This document shows positions 1 to 6,502 of a DNA stretch of 7,073 nucleotides, in pieces. Position 1 is the first letter of the stretch. Each line of letters opens with the position of its first letter. Source of the stretch: an uncultured Labedella sp. (GTDB lineage: Bacteria > Actinomycetota > Actinomycetes > Actinomycetales > Microbacteriaceae); NCBI GenBank assembly GCA_934636065.1, contig CAKTZW010000091.1, positions 1 through 7,073 of the forward strand, read 5' to 3'. The translations under genes and the position numbers were made by a program. The notes under the pieces are model-generated. The model searched no databases. It saw nothing but the letters and a program-made list of their open reading frames with translations, and was not told the DNA's origin.

Positions 1-105
1 GAGGAACAGCCGTGCGATCCCGCTCATGCCGGATCCCCCGATGCCCACGAAGTGCACGGCGCCGAGTTCCTCGGGGATCTCGATCGAGAAGTCAGGCTTG
101 ATCAC
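1..105 (-). CDS. murC: UDP-N-acetylmuramate--L-alanine ligase MurC, N-terminal fragment (cut by window edge)
   Basis: Only the first 35 codons are in the window. MurC joins L-Ala to UDP-MurNAc with ATP in the cytoplasm, the first peptide step of peptidoglycan precursor synthesis. The visible part reads MIKPDFSIEIPEELG, then AVHFVGIGGSGMSGIARLF; the GIGGSGM segment at residues 21-27 is the UDP-binding loop typical of MurC N-termini. The ATP loop and C-terminal domains lie outside. The start is a GTG at 105-103; no ATG is available in frame upstream. The stretch before it is A-rich (AGAAAGAAG) but lacks a GGAGG core, so the ribosome binding site is weak. It lies 32 bases after the murG stop and is expected to share its transcript. 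The family call is firm from the motif and the murG-murC order; the start is likely but not proven. Confidence 0.93.
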   Translation of the reverse strand, partial: MIKPDFSIEIPEELGAVHFVGIGGSGMSGIARLFL

Positions 106-137
106 GACGTTCTTCTTTCTGATGACGGGCGGGTCGG
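106..137 (-). other. Short intergenic gap murG-murC
   Basis: A 32-base gap. On the coding strand it begins GC-rich and ends in an A-rich purine stretch (AGAAAGAAGAAC) just before the murC GTG. No hairpin or T-run is seen, so read-through into murC is expected. This is the only gap apart from ftsI-murF. Confidence 0.6.
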
Positions 138-1229
138 TCAGCGGCGCCGACCGCGGACGGCGCGAGAGGCCTCGTCGATGAGGTCGAGCATGCGGGCGTT
201 CCCGTCCAGGGTTCCGGCGTGCCGCGACTGCACGGCCATGTCGTGCACGCGGACGTCGTCCTCCAGCAGCGGAAGCAGGACAGAGCTTACCCACGTCGGC
301 TGGAAGTCGGCGTCGGCGACGAGGACGGCGCCCCCGGCATGGACGGAATCGCTCGCGTTGTAGCGCTGCTCTCCGTTGCCCACGGGGTACGGCACGTAGA
401 CCGCGGGGATCCCGAGTGCACTGAGTTCGCTCACGGTCGCGGCCCCAGCCCGCGACACGGCGAAGTCCGCGACGGCGAGGGCGAGCTCCATACGGTCGCA
501 GTACTCGACGACGTGGTAGTGCTCGATCCCCGGGTCCGTGAACTCGCTCGACCGCCCGACGATGTGCACGATCTGCCAGCCCGCGTCCACGAGGGCCGGC
601 GCCGACTCGGAGATCGTCGTATTGAGGCGGCGTGCCCCCAGCGAGCCGCCCGTCACGAGCAGGGTCCTCCGCTGCGGATCGAGCCCGAAGAAGTCGATCC
701 CCTCCCGCCGTGCCGCGTCGCGGTCGATCGACTCGATCTCACGCCGCAGCGGCATCCCGACGAACCGCGAGTGCCGGAGCTTCGTGCCATGGAACGCGAC
801 ACCGACGTAGCGGGTGTACAGCACACCGAGGCGGTTCGCGAGGCCGGGTCGCGCATTGGCCTCGTGGACGATGAGCGGCACGCCGGCGCGCCGGGCCGCG
901 ACGTAGGCCGGGGCCGCGGCGTACCCGCCGAATCCGACCACGACGTCCACGCCGCGTCGCGTCATGATCTCCGTGGTCGCGCTCACCGCGCGGCGGAACC
1001 GGCCGCCGAAGGAGAGGCTGGCGCCGTTCAGCCGACGCGGGAACGGCAGCTTCGGAATCGTCTCGAGCTCGTAGCCTCTGGCCGGCACGAGGCGCGCCTC
1101 GAGTCCCTCGGCCGTCCCGAGCACGATGACGGTGGCGTCGGGGTCGCGCGCGGTCAGCGCGTCGGCGACCGCGAGCAGCGGATTGACATGGCCGGCGGTG
1201 CCACCGCCCGCGAAGAGATAGGTGGTCAT
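138..1229 (-). CDS. murG: UDP-GlcNAc:undecaprenyl-pyrophosphoryl-MurNAc-pentapeptide GlcNAc transferase MurG
   Basis: A protein of 363 residues, the usual MurG length. It transfers GlcNAc from UDP-GlcNAc to lipid I, giving lipid II at the inner face of the membrane (GT28 family, two Rossmann-like domains). The N-terminal domain shows the glycine loop GGGTAGH at residues 8-14, VVGFGGYAAAP near 97-107 and HEANARPGLANR near 122-133. The C-terminal domain has TGGSLGAR at 193-200, the donor-binding SRAGAATVSELSALG at 259-273 with Glu268, and GNGEQRYNA at 284-292. The ATG at 1229 overlaps the ftsW stop as ATGA, a classic coupled start. A site AGAGGA lies 8 bases upstream. The same reading frame stays open upstream to 1709, but that part is antisense-free noise inside ftsW and has no MurG character. 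The C-terminus is Arg-rich (RGRRR). The call is firm. Confidence 0.98.
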   Translation of the reverse strand: MTTYLFAGGGTAGHVNPLLAVADALTARDPDATVIVLGTAEGLEARLVPARGYELETIPKLPFPRRLNGASLSFGGRFRRAVSATTEIMTRRGVDVVVGFGGYAAAPAYVAARRAGVPLIVHEANARPGLANRLGVLYTRYVGVAFHGTKLRHSRFVGMPLRREIESIDRDAARREGIDFFGLDPQRRTLLVTGGSLGARRLNTTISESAPALVDAGWQIVHIVGRSSEFTDPGIEHYHVVEYCDRMELALAVADFAVSRAGAATVSELSALGIPAVYVPYPVGNGEQRYNASDSVHAGGAVLVADADFQPTWVSSVLLPLLEDDVRVHDMAVQSRHAGTLDGNARMLDLIDEASRAVRGRRR

Positions 1230-2461
1230 CGGGGTGTTCCTCTTCCCTGCTGGACGAGCGAAGCCCGCCGAGCCTCGTGGCGCGCGAACGACAGGACGAC
1301 GCCCACGGCCATGAGTGATGTGATCAGTGCCGTGCCACCGGCGGAGATGAAGGGCAATGGCACACCGAGGACCGGGAAGACCCGGAGCACGACGCCGATG
1401 TTGACGAAGGCCTGGCCGATGAGCCACATGAGCACGGCACCGGTGGCCGTTCGGACGAAGGGGTCGCTCGAGGCGCGGATGACACGCAGGAGGGCGACGG
1501 CGAGGAGCACGAACATGAGCAGGAGCACGACAGCCCCCACGAGGCCGAGCTCCTCCCCGACGATCGCGAAGATGTAGTCGTTGGAGGCCGCGGGGAGCCA
1601 GTCCCACTTCTCGACCGAGTTCCCGAGCCCGACACCGAAGAGCCCGCCGTTGGCGAGTGCCCACGTCCCGTGGAGCGGTTGCCAGCACACGCCCTCGTAG
1701 TCGAGGCATTCGGGGTTCACGAAGCTCATGAGCCTGTTCATGCGGTTGGAGCTCGTCGCCACCATGGCGGCTGCTCCCGCGCCGGCCAGGAGGATGAGCG
1801 GGATGAGGACGCGCCAGCGCACGCCGGCGAAGTACAGCGCGGCGAAGACGATCGACGCGAGGATGAGCACGGTCCCGAGGTCGCGCCCGAGCAGCACGAG
1901 GCCGATGGCGACGCCCGCGATCGGCACGACGGGGATGAGCGCGTGCTTCCAGTCCTTCAGCAGGTCGTTCTTCCGGCCGAGCACGGCCGCGAGCCAGACG
2001 ACGAGCGCGAGCTTCACGAACTCCGACGGCTGACCGCTGATCGATCCGATCGCGATCCAGTTGCGGTTTCCGTACTCGTCGATCCCCAGCGGGGTGAAGA
2101 CGAGCGACTGCAGCCCGATCGCGAAGATGATCGCGGGCCAGGCGATCCGTTTCCAGAACGCGATCGGCAGTCGGGACATGATGAGCATGAGCGGGACGCC
2201 GACGAGCGCGTAGGTCGCCTGCTTCCAGAATCCGCCGAAGAACCCCTTGTTGTCCGTCCAGGACTCGATGGTCGACGACGACAGCACCATGACGAGGCCG
2301 AAGACGACGAGGAAGAGCGTCGTGCCGAGGAGCAGGAGGTAGTTCGAGGAGTCGGCGAGGGCGAGTCGGCCGAGGGAGATCCGGGCGGACGCCGGTCGAT
2401 CGTGTGCGGGGCTCGCCGTGCCGTCAGTCCGAGTCGGTGCGAGGTGTGGCGGGGCGCTCAT
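1226..2461 (-). CDS. ftsW: Septal peptidoglycan glycosyltransferase FtsW (SEDS family)
   Basis: A 411-residue polytopic membrane protein. SEDS proteins polymerise lipid II into glycan strands; FtsW works at the division septum with its partner transpeptidase FtsI, whose gene lies upstream in the same cluster. After a polar, Pro/Ser-rich cytoplasmic tail of about 38 residues, roughly ten hydrophobic segments follow, the first near residues 40-61. SEDS signatures are NRNWIAIGS then QPSEFVKLAL (132-153), HGTWALANGGLFGVGLG (264-280), SNDYIFAIVGEELG (293-306) and PLPFISAGGTALI (368-380). Asp295 in the SNDY motif matches the Asp needed for polymerase activity in E. coli FtsW and RodA, by motif comparison. 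Two cysteines (252 and 259) sit in the large outer loop before the catalytic region. The gene begins 38 bases inside murD and ends in an ATGA overlap with murG. FtsW rather than RodA is chosen from the dcw context. The call is firm. Confidence 0.97.
   Translation of the reverse strand: MSAPPHLAPTRTDGTASPAHDRPASARISLGRLALADSSNYLLLLGTTLFLVVFGLVMVLSSSTIESWTDNKGFFGGFWKQATYALVGVPLMLIMSRLPIAFWKRIAWPAIIFAIGLQSLVFTPLGIDEYGNRNWIAIGSISGQPSEFVKLALVVWLAAVLGRKNDLLKDWKHALIPVVPIAGVAIGLVLLGRDLGTVLILASIVFAALYFAGVRWRVLIPLILLAGAGAAAMVATSSNRMNRLMSFVNPECLDYEGVCWQPLHGTWALANGGLFGVGLGNSVEKWDWLPAASNDYIFAIVGEELGLVGAVVLLLMFVLLAVALLRVIRASSDPFVRTATGAVLMWLIGQAFVNIGVVLRVFPVLGVPLPFISAGGTALITSLMAVGVVLSFARHEARRASLVQQGRGTPR
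1238..1243 (-). promoter_or_regulatory. Ribosome binding site of murG
   Basis: The coding strand reads AGAGGA within a longer purine run (AGGGAAGAGGAA), 8 bases before the ATG at 1229. It lies inside the last codons of ftsW. It supports the short MurG start over the longer open frame that runs further upstream. Confidence 0.7.
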
Positions 2462-3962
2462 CGGCCTCTCCTCCCACGAGATCGTCGACGGCGGCGGCGA
2501 AGAGTCGTCCGCGCTCCGCGTAGTCGGTGAACTGGTCCATCGATGCCGCTGCCGGGGCGAGGAGGACGGTGTCTCCCGCGGCCGCGAAACCGCTCGCCGC
2601 CTCGACGGCGCGCGGCATCACCTCTCCAGTCTCGGCGGCGGACACCTCGATGACGGGGACGTGTGGCGCGTGTCGTTCGAACGCGGCGAGCACGGCCTGA
2701 CGGTCCGTCCCGATCACGACGGCCGCGCGTACGCGGGACGCGTGCTTCTCGACGAGCGCGCCGATGTCGATGCCCTTGAGCAGGCCCCCGACAATCCAGA
2801 CGACCGAGCGGTAGGCGGACAGCGACGCGTCGGCCGCATGGGCGTTCGTGGCCTTCGAATCGTCGACCCACGCGACACCGTCGATCTCGGCGACCCTCTC
2901 GATCCGGTGGTGGTCGAGCGAGAACGTGTCGAGCGTGTCGCGGATCTGCTCCGGCGTCACGCCGACCGCGCGAGCGAGGGCGCTCGCCGCGAGGACGTTC
3001 GCCACGACGTGGGGGGCCGCGAGACCACGAGCGGCGAGGGCGTCGACCGTCGTGATCTCGAGAGCGCTCGAGAAGCGGTCCTCGAGGAACGCGCGATCGC
3101 ACAGGATGCCGTCGACGATGCCGAGGTCGCTCGGTCCCGGCACGTCGAGACCGAAGCCGATCGCTCGAGCGCCCTCGATGACCTCGGCCTCCTCGACCAT
3201 GCGCCGTGTCGCGGGGTCCGCCTTGTTGAAGACGCACGCGACGCGCGTGTTCGCGTACACGCCGGCCTTCGCGTCGCGGTACGCCTCCGCCGAGCCGTGC
3301 CATTCCAGATGGTCGTCCGAGAGGTTGAGGCAGACGCTCGCGAGCGGTGCGACCGGCTCGGGGGCGGACTGGCGAGCGAGGTAGTGCAGCTGATGGCTCG
3401 ACAGCTCGACGACGAAGACGTCGAAGCCGCCCGGGTCGCGCACGGCGTCGAGGACCGGGACGCCGATGTTGCCGCACGGCGCCACGCGGAGGCCCGCCGT
3501 GGCGATCATCGAGGCCGTGAGCTGCACCGTCGTCGTCTTGCCGTTGGTGCCGGTCACGAGCACCCACTCCGCCGGCGTCCCCGTCTTGTCGCGCACGCGC
3601 CAGGCGAGCTCGATGTCCCCCCAGACCGGGACGTCGGCCGTGGCCGCCCACGCGAGCAGGGGGTGATGCGGAGGATACCCCGGCGAGGCGACGACGAGTT
3701 CGGGCGCGAAGGTCTCGAGCTCCTCCGGAGCACCGGAGCCTCCCCCGACGACGAGTCGCGCGCCGATCACCTCGAGCAGCCGGGTGCGGTCGGGATCGGC
3801 GCTCTCCGTCACGACGAGCACGTCGGCGCCCAGTTCGACGAGCGTGTCCGCGACGGCGAAGCCCGTCGACCCGAGGCCGAAGACCGCGACGCGGAGCCCG
3901 CTCCAGTCGGCGCGCCAGCTCGTGAGCGTCGCGAGGCGCTCGTCGCGTGCGAGATCGGTCAT
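2424..3962 (-). CDS. murD: UDP-N-acetylmuramoyl-L-alanine--D-glutamate ligase MurD
   Basis: MurD adds D-Glu to UDP-MurNAc-L-Ala with ATP in the cytoplasm. From the ATG at 3962 the protein has 512 residues, somewhat longer than the roughly 440 of E. coli MurD. Visible landmarks, numbered from this start: the UDP-binding loop [14 protein letters not shown] (25-38), the ATP loop GTNGKTT (138-144), [10 protein letters not shown] (213-222), Lys232 in YRDAK at the place of the carbamylated lysine, DHHRIE (350-355), DDSKATN (367-373) and [19 protein letters not shown] (468-486). The last 20 or so residues are polar and Pro/Thr-rich, and the final dozen codons overlap ftsW. Two starts are possible. 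The ATG at 3962 overlaps the mraY stop as ATGA, while an ATG at 3974 would add four residues (MDPA). Neither has a good ribosome binding site, so coupling to mraY is likely and the ATGA start is preferred. The family call is firm. Confidence 0.97.
   Translation of the reverse strand: MTDLARDERLATLTSWRADWSGLRVAVFGLGSTGFAVADTLVELGADVLVVTESADPDRTRLLEVIGARLVVGGGSGAPEELETFAPELVVASPGYPPHHPLLAWAATADVPVWGDIELAWRVRDKTGTPAEWVLVTGTNGKTTTVQLTASMIATAGLRVAPCGNIGVPVLDAVRDPGGFDVFVVELSSHQLHYLARQSAPEPVAPLASVCLNLSDDHLEWHGSAEAYRDAKAGVYANTRVACVFNKADPATRRMVEEAEVIEGARAIGFGLDVPGPSDLGIVDGILCDRAFLEDRFSSALEITTVDALAARGLAAPHVVANVLAASALARAVGVTPEQIRDTLDTFSLDHHRIERVAEIDGVAWVDDSKATNAHAADASLSAYRSVVWIVGGLLKGIDIGALVEKHASRVRAAVVIGTDRQAVLAAFERHAPHVPVIEVSAAETGEVMPRAVEAASGFAAAGDTVLLAPAAASMDQFTDYAERGRLFAAAVDDLVGGEADERPATPRTDSD
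2468..2475 (-). promoter_or_regulatory. Strong ribosome binding site of ftsW inside murD
   Basis: The coding strand reads GGGAGGAG here; the GGAGG core is at 2474-2470, 8 bases before the ATG at 2461. It lies within the murD coding sequence. It decides the ftsW start: no later ATG, GTG or TTG in frame is seen before the first membrane segment, so the 38-base overlap with murD is probably real. Confidence 0.8.
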
Positions 3963-5050
3963 CGCAGGATCCATTCGAGGTAGAAGGTGCCGACTCCGGC
4001 CGCGACGAGCAGCCCGCCGATGATCCAGAACCGGGCGACGACCGTCACCTCCGCCCAGCCCTTCAGCTCGAAGTGGTGGTGGATGGGAGACATCAGGAAG
4101 ATGCGCTTGCCGTGGGTGATCTTAAAGTACGCCCGCTGCACGATGACGGAACCGGTCTCCATGACGAAGAGCCCGCCGATGAAGACGAGCAGGAGCTCGG
4201 TGTGGGTGAGGATCGCGAGCGCCGCGATGGCCCCGCCGAGTGCGAGCGAACCCGTGTCGCCGAGGAAGATCTGGGCCGGCGTCGTGTTCCACCACAGGAA
4301 GCCGATGAGGGCCCCCACGATGGACGCCGCGACGATCGCGAGCCCGAGGGGGTCGACCACGTCGTAGCACTTGTAGGCGACGTCCTCGTTGACGATCCCG
4401 AAGCACGACTGGTTGTACTGCCAGAACCCGATGACGACGTAGGAGCCGATCGCGAAGATGGATGCGCCCGTCGCGAGCCCGTCCAGTCCGTCCGTGACGT
4501 TGACGCCGTTGGACGCCGCCGTCACGATCAGAGCCGTCCAGAGCAGGTAGAGCGCGACCCCGATGACGGGACCGAGGACGAGGAAGTCGAGCGGGAGGTC
4601 GCGGACGAAGGAGACGGCCGTCGATGCCGGCGTGATGCCCTCGGGGTTCGGGAAGCCGATCGCGAGCACGCCGAACGCCGCCGCCACGATGAGCTGCCCC
4701 GCGACCTTCGCCCACCCTCGAAGGCCGAGGGAGCGCTGCTTGCGCGTCTTCAGGAAGTCGTCGACGAAGCCGACGGCACCGAGCCCCACCATCATGACGA
4801 GGACGAGCAGCGCCGCCGTGCTGATGCGGTCCCCGGTGAGGAGCATCGCCGTGAAGTACCCGAAGAGGACGCCCAGGATGATGATGATCCCGCCCATCGT
4901 GGCGGTGCCCTTCTTCGCGTGGTGCGATTGCGGGCCGTCGTCGCGGATGAACTGTCCCCAGCCCAGCCGCTTGAAGAGTCTGATGAACAGCGGGGTGAGG
5001 AAGAGCGAGAATGCGAGCGCGAGCGCGCCGGCGGTGAGGAGTGCTACCAC
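3959..5050 (-). CDS. mraY: Phospho-N-acetylmuramoyl-pentapeptide-transferase MraY
   Basis: An integral membrane enzyme of 363 residues that transfers phospho-MurNAc-pentapeptide from UDP to undecaprenyl phosphate, making lipid I. About ten hydrophobic segments are visible, the first at residues 2-23. Family signatures are [18 protein letters not shown] (37-54), GFVDDFLK (94-101) with the Asp97/Asp98 pair, [13 protein letters not shown] (181-193), [12 protein letters not shown] (262-273) with Asp265, and the triple histidine SPIHHHFE (321-328). These cover the expected Mg2+/substrate residues. The start is assigned to GTG at 5050, which overlaps the murF stop by 7 bases; a GGGAG site lies 10 bases upstream. 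The frame stays open to 5719, but that part is Arg-rich shadow of murF with no membrane character. Two cysteines (216 and 228) lie in a predicted outer loop. The gene ends in an ATGA overlap with murD. The family call is firm; the start is very likely. Confidence 0.97.
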   Translation of the reverse strand: MVALLTAGALALAFSLFLTPLFIRLFKRLGWGQFIRDDGPQSHHAKKGTATMGGIIIILGVLFGYFTAMLLTGDRISTAALLVLVMMVGLGAVGFVDDFLKTRKQRSLGLRGWAKVAGQLIVAAAFGVLAIGFPNPEGITPASTAVSFVRDLPLDFLVLGPVIGVALYLLWTALIVTAASNGVNVTDGLDGLATGASIFAIGSYVVIGFWQYNQSCFGIVNEDVAYKCYDVVDPLGLAIVAASIVGALIGFLWWNTTPAQIFLGDTGSLALGGAIAALAILTHTELLLVFIGGLFVMETGSVIVQRAYFKITHGKRIFLMSPIHHHFELKGWAEVTVVARFWIIGGLLVAAGVGTFYLEWILR

Positions 5051-6456
5051 GAGAACAATTCTCCCAGTCGATCGCCGAGATGACGGAGACCCGCCGAGTT
5101 GGAGGACTTCACGAGGACGGTGTCGCCGGATCGGAGTTCGTCGGCGAGGTACGCGTACGCCTCGTCCGCCGTCTCGACGAAGACGGACTCGCCGTCCCAC
5201 GAACCCTCGTTGATCGCCGAGATGTGCAGCCGCCTCGCGTCGCTGCCCACGACGACGAGTCGATCGACGCGCAGGCGCACGGCGAGCAGGCCGATGCGGT
5301 CGTGCTCGTCTCCCGCGAGCTCCCCGAGCTCCGCCATGGTGCCGAGGACGGCGACGCGGCGGCCCTCCGGCGGCGTCACGAGAGCGAGGGTCTTGAGCGC
5401 CGCCGCCATCGAGTCGGGGCTCGCGTTGTACGCGTCGTTGATGATCGTGACGTCGTCGCGACCACCGAGGACCTCCATGCGCCACCGCTCGGCTCGCGTC
5501 ACGGTCTCGAGCGCCGACACGATGTCGTCGAGCGGGACGCCGAGCTCGGTCGCGACGGCGACGGCGGCGAGGGCGTTCGACACGTGGTGCTCGCCGAGCA
5601 CCTTGAAGCGCACGCTCCGCGACTCGCCCGAGGGGATCGTCACGGTGAAGCGGGTGCCGGATCGGTCGGCCTCGACGTCGGTCGCGCGGACGTCGGCCGT
5701 CTCGTCGAGACCGAACCACACGACGCGTGCCGCCGTGAGATCGGCCATCGCCGCGACGCGCTCGTCGTCGCGGTTGAGCACGGCGACGGCCGCCGCCGGG
5801 AGCGGAGTGACCATGGCGGACTTCTCACGAAAGGTCTGATCGATCCCGCCGAAGCCGCCGGCGTGAGCGAGGCCCACCTTGAGCACGACGCCGATGTCGG
5901 GAGTGGCCATCTCGACGAGTCGCGCGATCTGCCCGGAACTCGACGCGCCCATCTCGGAGACGAGGAACTCCGTGTCCTCGGTGACGCGCAGCATCGTGGT
6001 CGGGGCGCCGACGGCGTTGTTGAAGGAGTTCTTCGGCGCCACGGTCTCACCCCGAGGGGCGAGGATCGCCGCGAGGAGGTTCTTGGTGGTCGTCTTGCCG
6101 TTCGAGCCGGTGATGCCGACGACGCGCAGCCGTCCGGCGGAGCGGACCGTCGCCACGACGTGTGCCGCGAGCGCGCCGAGCGCCGACACGGCGTCGGCGA
6201 CCACCACCTGGCTGATGTCCTCGTCGACCTCGTGCTCGACGATCGCGAGTCGGGCGCCACGGGTCAGCGCGACCCCGACGAAGTTGTGGCCGTCCGTCGA
6301 CTCGCCGGGCTTCGCCACGAAGATGCCGCCGTCGACGATCTCGCGGGAGTCGGTCTCGACGAATCCATCGACGACGTCCGTGGCGGCCGCGCCGCCGCGG
6401 AGGACGAGCCGTCCGAAGAGGACGCGCGAAACGTCCTCCAGGGTCATGCTGATCAC
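5044..6456 (-). CDS. murF: UDP-N-acetylmuramoyl-tripeptide--D-alanyl-D-alanine ligase MurF
   Basis: MurF adds the D-Ala-D-Ala dipeptide to UDP-MurNAc-tripeptide with ATP in the cytoplasm, the last soluble precursor step. The protein has 470 residues, a normal length. The N-terminal domain carries VETDSREI (33-40) and GGIFVAKPG (43-51). The ATP loop is [13 protein letters not shown] (114-126), followed by [13 protein letters not shown] (142-154), [12 protein letters not shown] (167-178), Lys212 in the region of the carbamylated lysine, the MurF signature [12 protein letters not shown] (339-350) and LGTMAELGE (371-379). The segment HAGGFGG (198-204) lacks the acidic residue usual in this motif. 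The start is a GTG at 6456: GAGGAGG lies 8 bases upstream, whereas an ATG three codons later (6447) would be 17 bases from it. The gene follows ftsI by 46 bases and overlaps mraY by 7. The family call is firm. Confidence 0.97.
   Translation of the reverse strand: MISMTLEDVSRVLFGRLVLRGGAAATDVVDGFVETDSREIVDGGIFVAKPGESTDGHNFVGVALTRGARLAIVEHEVDEDISQVVVADAVSALGALAAHVVATVRSAGRLRVVGITGSNGKTTTKNLLAAILAPRGETVAPKNSFNNAVGAPTTMLRVTEDTEFLVSEMGASSSGQIARLVEMATPDIGVVLKVGLAHAGGFGGIDQTFREKSAMVTPLPAAAVAVLNRDDERVAAMADLTAARVVWFGLDETADVRATDVEADRSGTRFTVTIPSGESRSVRFKVLGEHHVSNALAAVAVATELGVPLDDIVSALETVTRAERWRMEVLGGRDDVTIINDAYNASPDSMAAALKTLALVTPPEGRRVAVLGTMAELGELAGDEHDRIGLLAVRLRVDRLVVVGSDARRLHISAINEGSWDGESVFVETADEAYAYLADELRSGDTVLVKSSNSAGLRHLGDRLGELFSW
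5051..5065 (-). promoter_or_regulatory. Ribosome binding site of mraY with overlapping small inverted repeat
   Basis: The coding strand carries GGGAG at 5065-5061, 10 bases before the GTG start at 5050 and inside the last codons of murF. The bases 5063-5051 form a perfect inverted repeat, GAGAA-TTG-TTCTC, ending directly against the GTG. Folding would cover part of the ribosome binding site. The site supports the GTG start; any regulatory role for the repeat is conjecture. Confidence 0.55.
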
Positions 6457-6502
6457 CTGTCGGTCCTCCTCGATCGGCTCCGAGCGGACCTCGTCCGGAG
6501 CA
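6457..6502 (-). other. Short intergenic gap ftsI-murF
   Basis: This 46-base gap holds the murF ribosome binding site and, at 6497-6485, a small perfect inverted repeat (CGGAC-GAG-GTCCG on the coding strand). No T-run follows the repeat, so it does not look like a terminator, and transcription is expected to continue into murF. No trace of murE is seen here. Confidence 0.6.
6465..6471 (-). promoter_or_regulatory. Ribosome binding site of murF
   Basis: The coding strand reads GAGGAGG, ending 8 bases before the GTG at 6456. The next candidate start, ATG at 6447, would be 17 bases away, so this site favours the GTG start. Confidence 0.8.

Noticed and set aside
1230..1709. 160-residue upstream extension of the murG frame
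   Set aside because: The stretch lies within ftsW, is Arg/Pro-rich and unlike MurG. The MurG N-terminus (MTTYLFAGGGTAGH) with its ribosome binding site starts at 1229.
2458..3651. Second minus-strand open frame of 397 residues inside murD
   Set aside because: It is a frame-shifted reading of murD with low-complexity Arg/Gly/Asp composition and no recognisable motif.
4873..4885. Short ATC repeat in mraY
   Set aside because: It encodes a run of isoleucines in a membrane segment of MraY; four units in frame are too few to suggest phase variation.
5051..5719. Upstream extension of the mraY frame
   Set aside because: It lies within murF, is Arg-rich and has no membrane segments. The GTG at 5050 gives a normal 363-residue MraY.
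6485..6497. Possible terminator hairpin between ftsI and murF
   Set aside because: The stem has only 5 pairs and no T-run follows on the coding strand; it sits just upstream of the murF ribosome binding site.
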